13,575 bases of DNA from assembly GCA_003118195.1 (NCBI GenBank), contig BEXV01001110.1, positions 28,595-42,169 of the forward strand, written 5' to 3'. Source of the DNA: Hemicentrotus pulcherrimus (Eukaryota; Echinodermata; Echinoidea; Camarodonta; Strongylocentrotidae). Below the pieces are notes generated by a model that ran no database searches, was not told the origin of the DNA, and saw only the letters and a list, made by a program, of their open reading frames with translations. Positions 6,601 through 13,428 of this stretch are shown here, in pieces (within the stretch, counting starts at the first letter, position 1; each line of letters opens with the position of its first letter). Both the position numbers and the translations under genes were made by a program.

Positions 6601-9332
6601 CGCATGTTCGAACTATCTTGTAAAATGGCAAAATATATATCAAGTTGAATGTATATCTCCTTTCTATGTCTAGTGGATCCATCAAAGGGAATGCACATTG
6701 AAGTTTTAAATAATTCGTTGTTTCGATCAAAGAGTTCCAGTGTTAAATAGTAATATTTTGGTAATTATGAGGCCAAAGTAATGGGAGCACAAACCATGCT
6801 TTTTAACAACCACATATTGATTTCATTTCATGAAAGGAGTATGAACATTGCTGGCTTTGCGAAGCGTATAATATATGATTATATATGTATTTGTGCTCAA
6901 GCCAAACCTCCATATAAGTCGGTCAAGGAGATGGGAATAGAGTTCTCCTGTTTTTACATGGTACCCATATACATTGTACTTCATCAATAAGTCGACAGTG
7001 GTTGATCAATGTTCTACTAAAAAGGTCATGTGTATCGTTTCTGTCAACTTGTTTTCCCTTATGATTTGCATCATTAGCATACAAACGTCTTACCAATCTT
7101 ATTAATGGATATGTGGTTAGTACGACACAAATATCCATCCCGATTGCTTGGCATTACGAGTCTTCTAGTCATCTCCGCACTTTACATGTCATGGTATGTA
7201 TACATTTTTTTTAAAATCATTCTTGTACTTGGGTTAAATTTGTATGCTTTAACCATTGAATCTGATGTCAACGGAATTTATTCTGTCATTCAGTATTTTG
7301 TAAAAATGCTAAGTCCATATGTCATTATGAAATAAGTTATCGTGGTAACTTTGACTATTGTTAATCACAGTTGAATACAGTAAATCAGTACAGTATAAGT
7401 CAGTATACAGTAGATCAGTAGAGTATAAGTCAGAATACAGTAGATCAGTAGAGTATAAGTCAGAATACAACACGTTCACGGATACATATTTAATAGCACA
7501 CCACTTTTATTAATGAAAGTCAACTATGTCCAGCTCTAACTAAACGAGAAAGAATAGAGTTCATTTCCTTGTATCCCCAATAATAAGCATAATCTACGGT
7601 AAGCATTCATCGGAGTAGGCCTACTACTTCTCCAATAAACTATGGATGTTAAACTTGTATAGAATAGATTTATGATGAAATTAAATATATTTGTAATTCT
7701 ATCTGGAGTTACATTATTACTTGAACTATAAAATAGAACAACTTAAGCAATCTATGTTTGCTCTGCTTTCATTTTTATGTGTAGGATATTTTGGTTAGGA
7801 TATGGCGTCGATATCTGGGTCTACCCAATTCTTCGGGTCCTCTCTGGGTTCAAGTTTGCTCTCTTCATTGTCGTATGTGCCATCACACCACTACCCGTCT
7901 ACCTTCTTGGCGAATTGTGCATCAACGTTTTCCATGGTAAATATTAAAAAAGGGCGTGTGGGAGGGTGGAGGGGGCATATAAGTATTATGACAACTACCA
8001 TTTCTTAATTAGAAGGTGCAGTCTGATTATTCCAAAGGTTAACAATTCCGAAGATGAAATAGCCAACGATTCTTAATTCTTAAAATGAAATAGTCAGGGC
8101 TCGTAATTTCAAAATGAAAATGGATCATTTTTATGTATAAATAAAGAGGGTTCAATTCCGGAAATGAATTAGGTACTGTTATTCTTTATTGTACCCACAC
8201 TACTGAATTCATCAGTAGGCATATGGGACAGTTGTGTATTTGGACTTACCGAGCCATCGAGAAAGAAAAAAAAACGAATATTAATCATCAAATCAATGTT
8301 GTTGAAGGGAGAACAACAACAAAAAACCTACGTAAATCGCCTTTGGGTTACTATACTTTTATTTTAAAATCATAGCAATTAAAAGGGAAGTCAACCTTGA
8401 TATTAAGTTTTTTTAAAGAAGCAGAAAATGAGAGAAAGGATCAGTGAATGTTAGAGCAAAATCCGATGGAAAATAAGAAAGTTATTATTTGTTGAAGTTG
8501 CGAAACTGACAACTCAGTGAAGTGTCTTCGTGTTCCTCTGCAATTGGCTCTTCACTGAAAATGTCACAAATTTTAATTTCTTAGTTTCTCTTATATTACA
8601 AGTTAGATGGGAGGGGAGCAGACAAGATACGTCACAGAGTAGCCAATTCGTGTTTGATTGATCGAACTTTGATCAATTGATATTTTTGATCGGTTTTTTA
8701 TATCAGACTTTCACTGACATGTTTCTCTCTTTTTCTGCTTCTATCAAGACCAGCTTAATATCACGGTGGAATTCATCTTAATTGAAATCAGACTTATTTT
8801 CAAACATCTTACGTTTTTCTTACAACTACCTTTTGTTTCCCGGTTTTGCTTGGGGGGGGGGGGCACTTACTGTTTACTACATATAATAATAAGTGGGTCT
8901 TGTATAGCGCTGATGTTTGTCAGACTTGACACTTCTGGCCCTCCATTTCTATTACCCCGGCACTGATTCGTCCGATGACTTATCTTCTGAACCACAATAC
9001 CCCTAAAAGCGTGCATTTCCGCAATATGAAACGAAGGCATTCAATTTATAAAATGTATTCAAAGAGCGTAAATGGCATAATATCTACATCAGTATGTGTT
9101 ATTATCAAATCTTATTATTGGTAGCATGATAACTATTACTACTTTTTGTCCTTATCTCCATTGTCTGTTTAAAAAAAAAAAATATTTCTCTTTCTGTGTC
9201 TTTTCTCCATCCCAATTACCTTCTCTCTGAATACCCCCCCCCCTCTCCCTCTCTAAAACTAACTCGGCCTACTTTATCTTGAAAATAGGTCCACATACGA
9301 TGAAAGAATATCGATCGAAGAAGGCTGAATGA
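3488..9332 (+). CDS. AIG1: AIG1/ADTRP-family membrane hydrolase, complete six-exon gene
   Basis: Coding exons at 3488-3658, 3997-4125, 5695-5796, 7078-7193, 7785-7936 and 9289-9332 join in frame to 237 aa. The family (FAR-17a/AIG1-like) consists of multi-pass membrane threonine hydrolases that split branched fatty acid esters of hydroxy fatty acids (FAHFAs). The product lines up with human AIG1 along its length: YGGNTKFLT (45-53), SLRDW..AFPIG (85-99), DRELVFP and PVWLNH (113-132), HTNVLP (135-140), KYPSR (152-156), WVYPIL (184-189), YLLGE (212-216). The family's two essential residues, Thr43 and His134 in human AIG1, correspond to Thr53 and His135. Six hydrophobic stretches are visible near 9-27, 52-73, 90-112, 134-149, 157-179 and 196-216. 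The C-terminus KKAE fits a dilysine ER-retrieval signal. The loop at 76-84 is shorter than in human AIG1. The start ATG has A at -3 and G at +4. Whether it is the AIG1 or the ADTRP paralogue, or predates that split, cannot be settled by eye; the symbol denotes the family. Splice sites are inferred from sequence and homology. Confidence 0.93.
3838..3855. repeat. (AAAT)n microsatellite in intron 1
   Basis: About four to five ATAA units inside the 338-bp first intron, which otherwise holds nothing recognisable. Confidence 0.8.
3997..4125 (+). CDS. AIG1: AIG1-like exon 2 (residues 58-100)
   Basis: Acceptor CTACAG (3991-3996) and donor GTAAGA (4126-4131), phase 0 at both ends, 43 codons. It encodes the end of membrane segment 2 (FFQIFYFFSCCVADV), a short loop, and SLRDWILSSIAFPIG, the most recognisable family block (human SLRDWMLAVLAFPVG). 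A second in-frame acceptor, TTCCAG (4000-4005), would remove three residues. I prefer 3997 because it gives an ungapped alignment from KFLT onward. Confidence 0.9.
4168..4493. mobile_element. 326-bp inverted-repeat (MITE-like) element in intron 2
   Basis: TGTTCACATTATGACGCGGTAA at 4168-4189 and the reverse complement of 4472-4493 match at 21 of 22 bases. The next bases on each side (AACCGGGG and AACCGCGG) are related as well. Between them are a TGTAGCGCTTTACAC patch and a long purine-rich A/G tract (about 4310-4462). No transposase is encoded, so it would be a non-autonomous DNA element. I see no clear target-site duplication, which leaves the superfamily open. Confidence 0.75.
5021..5290. 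other. Unexplained GC-richer patch in intron 2
   Basis: Between AT-rich flanks this block has balanced composition, with CTGTAGACAGGTGG and similar short inverted stretches. The minus strand has two overlapping open frames of 87 and 71 codons, one cysteine-rich, but neither forms a domain I can name. It may be an old repeat or retrocopy. Confidence 0.3.
5561..5606. repeat. (ATC)n microsatellite in intron 2
   Basis: Runs of ATC with TTC interruptions about 90 bp before the exon 3 acceptor. Confidence 0.85.
5695..5796 (+). CDS. AIG1: AIG1-like exon 3 (residues 101-134)
   Basis: Acceptor TTTGTAG (to 5694) and an ideal donor GTAAGT (5797-5802), phase 0, 34 codons. It carries MFWILWSIDRELVFP, then LDELFPVWLNH, matching human AVFWIIYAYDREMIYP and LDNFIPGWLNH. 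It ends two residues before the catalytic His, which opens the next exon. Confidence 0.93.
5993..6186. repeat. G-rich minisatellite, about twelve 16-bp units, intron 3
   Basis: Units vary around TAGTTGTCCTAGGGGG. Most are 16 bp, with some of 14-15 bp and at least one partial unit. Every unit carries a G run of three to six, so the plus strand could form G-quadruplexes. The array stops where recognisable LINE sequence begins (about 6187). Confidence 0.88.
6187..6660 (-). mobile_element. Decayed non-LTR retrotransposon (RT fragment), intron 3
   Basis: On the minus strand the reverse transcriptase blocks appear in order, split by stops and frame changes. First comes IDKVV..AIESESHTGNIF and DFSKAFH (motif A, 6534-6511, its second catalytic Asp position changed to His). 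Then a worn GVPQGS-type block near 6380-6340 (GVTPRF). Then the catalytic-loop block CIDDTNIFYTHDNP (around 6305-6260, the YADD equivalent with I for A) and LFDTLNNELQFVSD, followed by a stop and TQANK at about 6190. It is a dead copy, 5' truncated and cut off at the minisatellite. The clade is not resolved; it differs from the CR1-like copy at 12 kb. Confidence 0.8.
7078..7193 (+). CDS. AIG1: AIG1-like exon 4 (residues 135-173), catalytic His
   Basis: Acceptor CATTAG (to 7077) and donor GTATGT (7194-7199). It enters in phase 0 and leaves after two bases of a Trp codon (phase 2). The first codon is CAT, His135, equivalent to His134 of human AIG1, followed by TNVLPILLMDM and HKYPSR (human TTVLPFILIEM and HQYPSR). 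The second half forms membrane segment 5. Reading through the donor soon loses family similarity. Confidence 0.92.
7373..7469. repeat. 30-bp tandem repeat, 3.2 copies, intron 4
   Basis: Units at 7373-7402, 7403-7432 and 7433-7462 plus a 7-base partial. Unit three differs from unit two at one base and from unit one at two bases. The unit itself contains the sub-repeat CAGTA. Near identity suggests recent expansion. Confidence 0.92.
7785..7936 (+). CDS. AIG1: AIG1-like exon 5 (residues 173-224)
   Basis: Acceptor TGTGTAG (to 7784) and donor GTAAAT (7937-7942). The first base completes the split Trp codon. Fifty full codons follow, then one base of a Gly codon (phase 1). It encodes GYGVDIWVYPILRVLSG and the last membrane segment ending in PVYLLGELCIN, matching the human MWVYPFL and FLYLLGEVLN blocks. 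The longest ATG-started reading here is in another frame and is not the gene product. Confidence 0.92.
8044..8184. repeat. Degenerate tandem repeat of about 31 bp, intron 5
   Basis: Three to four diverged units around AATTCCGAAAATGAAATAG followed by a variable half: 8044-8074, 8075-8104, about 8105-8150 (longer), and 8154-8184. It begins about 107 bp after exon 5. Confidence 0.6.
8378..8600. repeat. Probable dispersed repeat in intron 5
   Basis: The string AAGGGAAGTCAACC, then AAGCAGAAAATGAGAGAAA, then AAATCCGATGGAAAATAAGAAAGTTATT resembles, from memory, a repeat common in marine deuterostome genomes. I cannot place its ends. The G run (8852-8863) and the AATAAT..TATAGCGC module (8884-8910) that follow are probably separate. 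Confidence 0.4.
8884..8910 (+). repeat. Second AATAAT...TATAGCGC module, intron 5
   Basis: TAATAATAAGTGGGTCTTGTATAGCGC repeats the layout seen at 2341-2373, a short AAT tract followed by TATARAGCGC-like sequence. It lies just after a 12-base G run (8852-8863). Confidence 0.4.
9289..9332 (+). CDS. AIG1: AIG1-like exon 6 (terminal, residues 224-237)
   Basis: Acceptor GAAAATAG (to 9288) supplies two bases that complete the split Gly codon. Thirteen codons follow, ending KEYRSKKAE, then TGA at 9330-9332. The length, charge and position match the short hydrophilic tail of AIG1 proteins (human ends KEKPKLE). The exon is short and poorly conserved, and its polypyrimidine tract is broken by GAAAA, so this is the least certain exon. 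Phase agreement and the immediate stop support it. Confidence 0.72.
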
Positions 9333-9813
9333 CTACAGTAAAATGATGATCACTACTTTATCTCAATTGAGATTTATGACGGGTAACGGCCAAAAGTCTT
9401 CTCAACGTTTATTTGCATGTTGGTACATGTTTTGCTGCATGCTGATCTGGCCATAGCCATCGAAGTAACTTTTCTAGCACTTTTGAAGCTCATTATTTTG
9501 AACGTTGTGATTCTTATTTATCTTAGCACATCGGCTTTCTATAATTCATTTACAGCATAATAATGATTCTCAATGTCATAACGTTTATCGTTTCTACCTG
9601 ATTATCACGACTGTTCTAAAATCTTGTATCATGTACACACAGTGTGCTTAAACTTTTGTTTTTGAGTGATACTACATAATAGACTCTACTAAATATAGAC
9701 AAATGAAAGAACTGCATGCTAGATTTAAAGATAGTTTTAAAAGTCAAAGATTTTTGCTTTTTATAGTTTCATTCATATTTTCTACTTGTTGACAGTGTAT
9801 GGCACTAAATAAA
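9333..9813 (+). other. Probable 3' UTR of the AIG1-like gene with AATAAA signal
   Basis: AT-rich sequence follows the stop without a recognisable gene or repeat. AATAAA at 9808-9813 is followed by T/GT-rich sequence, a workable cleavage site for an mRNA with a UTR of about 500 nt. Further AATAAA hexamers lie at 9935-9940 and near 9990-10015, so alternative ends are possible. Confidence 0.45.
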
Positions 9814-10020
9814 AGTACTTTTGTATTAATTGAGTTTAGAATTGTGTCATGAGCTGTAATATTGTATCAGCTGGTCGGACGATTGAGTGATTTGACTTCA
9901 AGCCAAGACAATTGAATCACAAAGATGAAAGATAAATAAAGGCAATACATGCTTTAATACTTTTTATACTCATATTTGTTCCTGGAAATTGAAATAAAAT
10001 ATAAACTAAATAAATTCAAG

Positions 10021-10379
10021 ATTCAAAGATGAGAAAAGAAGCCGGAACATACAAGAATAGAATTAATTGACTCATTCTACCCCCTTCTGGGGTATGAGAG
10101 TACAACACATGTACATGTCATGGTAATGATACATAATAATATCAATATAATATACCAGCCAAACATATGAAAATGCTCTAGAAAAATATTTCCATGGCAT
10201 CTTTGGGGTAATGCAATTCTTCTTTTCTCTTGATAATAATTGTTGTAGCCACGAATGTTGAGTTTTGGTAGACACCATGGATGTAGTATAGTAATAAATC
10301 CTGGGCACATGTATTGCAAAAGATTATCATGATGATACCACTACTCTAATCCTATTACTAAATGTACTACTACTGAAAT
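10021..10379. other. Intergenic, no gene recognised
   Basis: AT-rich. Two overlapping minus-strand frames of about 80 codons end near 10072-10077 but have no recognisable domain. Confidence 0.5.
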
Positions 10380-10625
10380 ATGCTGACGATGCTGATAATG
10401 ACAATAATGATAATAATTATTCTAAAAATAGCAATAGTAATAACAACGATGACAACAACGATCATAATAACAATAATAATAATAACAATAATAGAAATAG
10501 TAGTAATAGTAGTAGTAGTAGTAGTAGTAATGATAATAATAGTAATAATAATAGAAGTAGAAGAAGAAGAAGAAAAAGACAAAGAAGAAGAAAAAAAAAG
10601 AGAAGAAGAAGGAAGTGAAGGAGGA
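10380..10625. repeat. Compound trinucleotide microsatellite (AAT/AAC, TAG, GAA)
   Basis: Interrupted AAT and AAC units pass into (TAG)n near 10498-10530, then AAT again, then GAA units to about 10625. All long open frames here are low-complexity artefacts of the repeat. Confidence 0.92.
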
Positions 10626-11160
10626 GGAGTAGAAAAAGGAAGAGAAGAGGGATCATCAGCGATATCAGTGTAATGAAAGTTTTTGAAAATTTGCTCATTT
10701 TCTTTTTGTTATAACTTGAAAGGACAATAAATGAAGAATTTCATATATGTAGGGCAATTGTTTGCCCTTGAAGTCAAAATTAAAAACTTTATTTGACATG
10801 TACAGTAAAAGTACCGAAACGTTGAGTTTTAAATTGTAATAACGCCATCTATTGGCCAATTGAAGTGATGGAGAAAACACACATGACTCGGTGAAGATTG
10901 TTTTTGAGGATCTCTTCTATCCCGAGCATTCTGTATTATGAGGATTTCTTTAAAGTCACTTATGGAGGCACAGAGGTTAGTTGACAAATTTATTCATCTA
11001 TAATTATAAAATGTCAAATTACGATCTTGCATGAAGTTGGTCTTGGCTCAGTGAACATGCACGTAGGTAATACAGTAATGTAGGCAATTACTATCTGCAT
11101 CAATGCTTTGCACTTATATAATGTGCGTAAATATTAAAGCAAATTAGCAAAACTCAAGGG
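10626..11160. other. Intergenic, no gene recognised
   Basis: AT-rich, ending in TCAAGGG at the left border of the palindromic element. The string ACGCCATCTATTGGCC (about 10842-10857) looks like a repeat end but stands alone. Confidence 0.45.
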
Positions 11161-11281
11161 CCCGAATTCATAAACGAGGTTTGTCGACAAACCTTGGTTT
11201 TCGTGCGTCATATGACGCGTAACGCCGCGTTTACGCGTCGTAAACCTCGGTTTGTCGACAAACCTCCTTTGTGAATTCGGG
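11161..11281. mobile_element. 121-bp palindromic MITE
   Basis: The left 40 bases (starting CCCGAATTCATAAACGAGG) and the reverse complement of the right 40 bases (11242-11281) match at 36 positions, so nearly the whole element is one inverted repeat. Each arm contains the perfect 16-bp palindrome GGTTTGTCGACAAACC (11178-11193, 11249-11264). The centre is CpG-rich (GCGTCATATGACGC and CGCGT units). TCAA lies 3 bp outside the left end and within the right flank, a weak duplication candidate. It has no coding capacity. Confidence 0.88.
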
Positions 11282-11529
11282 TCAAAATGACTGTAACTTG
11301 TAAGACTGCAGTGAAGGGGGTATCAGGGAAAGTGTTATCCAGAGTCAGAGTCAATGAATAAGAACAGGATTATATGATTAATGCAGTCTATAACTTGGTG
11401 ACAAATAACGACTTTAAATGCTGGATAAAGTTCAGCAAACAATCATTTTTTCAGGTACTATATGTCCCTTTTACAGCAAACAACAAATTCTGTAGAACTT
11501 TGCAGGAACTATGAATATGTCATGTATGT

Positions 11530-11622
11530 CCTATCTGTGAAATATAAGCGTTAGCAGTTCACCAAGGGGCTGGGTATATATGGAGAACAAGAGCGGGCCA
11601 CCACCAGATCCCTGGGGGACAC
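11530..11622 (-). mobile_element. CR1-like LINE, downstream piece (RT motif B)
   Basis: The minus strand reads GVPQGSGGGPLLFSIYTQPL (11622 downward), the RT block with VPQGS and the IYTxPLG ending typical of CR1-superfamily elements, then decays into stops. It has the same strand and correct order relative to the piece at 12060-12757, so both are one copy split by an insertion. The YADD block that should follow is not recognisable. Confidence 0.82.
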
Positions 11623-12075
11623 CATAGATAGATAAATAGACAGATAAATGGATTTTTATTAGGATCTTCGTGTCTTCGTCAACTGAAATTATCGTGAATT
11701 ACAATACAAATTTCCAAAGAACATTCACATAATAATATGAGATACCAATAGGTCACTTCCGCAATGCACTAAAATGTATTCGAACGGAGCTTTTACACTC
11801 GCCCGCAGAGGGACACTGCACTCTAATAACCAGAACGCGGACCGCATACATCAGCCGCCGCTAGACCGGACAAGCTATAATGCTCGTCCAGCCCAGCAAC
11901 GACTAATGCACGCAAACCGCACCCCGACCACCAGAACACAAGACTCGGCAGGGGAATGCGATCATTCATCTCCAGGCACTCCACAAACACATGCACTTAA
12001 TCTGAATACATTAGAGAATGGTATCGATTAAAACATTAAAAAAAAGAAATCTCAGGGTATTTTTTTTTCAAATAC
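11623..12075. mobile_element. Nested insertion splitting the LINE
   Basis: It separates RT blocks that in intact elements lie only a few codons apart. Next to the left LINE piece is a GATA-type repeat (plus ATAGATAGATAAATAGACAG, about 11626-11645). Read on the minus strand this is a 3' tail following AAGATCCTAATAAAAATCC, as expected of a retroposon in minus orientation. The core is much more GC-rich (11774-12031) and holds an 85-codon plus-strand frame that starts MYSNGAFTLARRG and ends LNLNTLENGID; I do not recognise it. The right border lies in A/T runs near 12040-12085 and is approximate. Confidence 0.6.
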
Positions 12076-12757
12076 AAAAAAAGAAAAGTGTATTCGCCAA
12101 AGACGTTGTGTCGGATACACACGCGCTGAAAGTGATCACTAAGGTAGGATATGAACCATCTAAGGGTGGTTGACATTACTCCAAATTATTTTAGCCGGTC
12201 AATCAGCAAAGAGTGGAGTACAGTGTCGAAAGCAGAAGAAACATCAAGCGGTACTCACGCTGTTAGATTGCCTTCGTCCAGATCTGCTCGAGGAGATGAT
12301 CTGTCAGGCTAACAAGGACAGTTTCAACACTTTGATTTTACTCTGTACGCTGATTGACGACTCTCCAGGATAGATGATCTGTAAGACGCGAAAAAGCTGT
12401 ACGCTCCATTACCTTAGAAAGGAAAGGGAGGTTAGAAATAGGGCGATACTTCTGCATCGCGTTCTTGTCTAGCCCTGGCTTTGACAGTAATGGTCGGATA
12501 TTTGTGAGTTTAAGAGAAGAGGGGACGGTCCCGGATTCAAAGGTGGTGTTGATGATGCTGGTGATGGCAGGAACCACTACTGGCAGACACTGCTTCAGTA
12601 GACGAGTTGGAATGGGGTCTAAGTTACAAGACTTTGTTGATGACTTCAGGATGATGGACATCACCTCATCAACTGTCACAGGTCGTAAAGAGCCAAGTGC
12701 ATCAGTGTTTATACCAGCTGAAATTGGACACCTCACACTGGTAACATCATGCATCAA
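12060..12757 (-). mobile_element. CR1-like LINE, upstream piece (RT N-terminal half)
   Basis: The minus-strand frame 12757-12338 encodes a typical RT start: TKSCNLDPIPTRLLKQCLP, ESGTVPSSLK, then KYRPISNLPFLSKVMER. After frame changes the next blocks follow: LDVSSAFDTVLHSLL (12248 downward, RT motif A with its Asp intact), then FGV, LRWFISYLSD and NVFGEY down to about 12070. Block order and spacing are those of a non-LTR RT of the CR1 superfamily. The endonuclease region is absent, so the copy is 5' truncated, and several stops and shifts make it non-functional. Confidence 0.9.
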
Positions 12758-12773
12758 TATCGCAAAGATTTAG

Positions 12774-13428
12774 AAATATATCAAAGAACTAATGTGGATA
12801 AGTGATTCATCAAAATAATTTAGGTAATGTCGATGAGTATTCAAAGATATATTAAATTGAGAATGTTTAGAAATATTGGGCTTTTTGCACAAAAAATATC
12901 ACTTTCGAAAAATCATTTTAGTAGAGTAACAGAAGAAATAATTACAGATAAGTAATCGCATAAATGCGGACAACCGTCGAATGACTCTGGTTAATGAAAG
13001 AAATAAAATCCGATCAAAAAGTCAACCCACAGCAGTCCCAAATGTCCATAACTCAAGAATGAAAGGTGGACAGGTTGAATTAGAGCCTTTGTTGAATACC
13101 GTTAGGTGTAAGCTTTGATATGTCACTTTCTCAAGAAATTAAATCGGGACAAAATCAATTTGTATATACTTCAATATTACAGAAATTGACAAGGATATGA
13201 ATAATTTAGATGTTAAGTAGTTGGACATAATTGTGAAGATAATTTATAGGCTATAAATTAATACAAAAACAGAACACTTTTTTTAAAAGAAGTATGCATA
13301 ACATTAATAATACACATGTCTATTTTGTTGAAAGTACATGCATCCCTGAAAATAGGTCAACAGTGTCTAAAAGTATCTGAACGCTTATCTGAATGGGTAT
13401 CCAATACGGCCTCACAGATCTTGAATCA
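12774..13428. other. Intergenic, no gene recognised
   Basis: AT-rich. The part around 13010-13150 is somewhat more complex (TCAACCCACAGCAGTCCC, then GTCCATAACTCAAGAATG) and may be an old repeat, but I cannot assign it. Confidence 0.5.

Noticed and set aside
5993..7469. CRISPR array among the intron repeats
   Set aside because: Units are contiguous with no unique spacers; they are minisatellites in introns of an animal gene.
7802..8008. 68-codon ORF starting at an ATG in exon 5
   Set aside because: Wrong frame; the conserved AIG1 sequence lies in another frame of the same exon and ends at the 7937 donor.
10370..10698. Three long ORFs of Ile/Thr/Val, Glu/Lys or Leu runs
   Set aside because: All come from the compound AAT/TAG/GAA microsatellite.
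12465..12773. 102-codon plus-strand ORF
   Set aside because: It is antisense to the clear reverse transcriptase frame on the minus strand.
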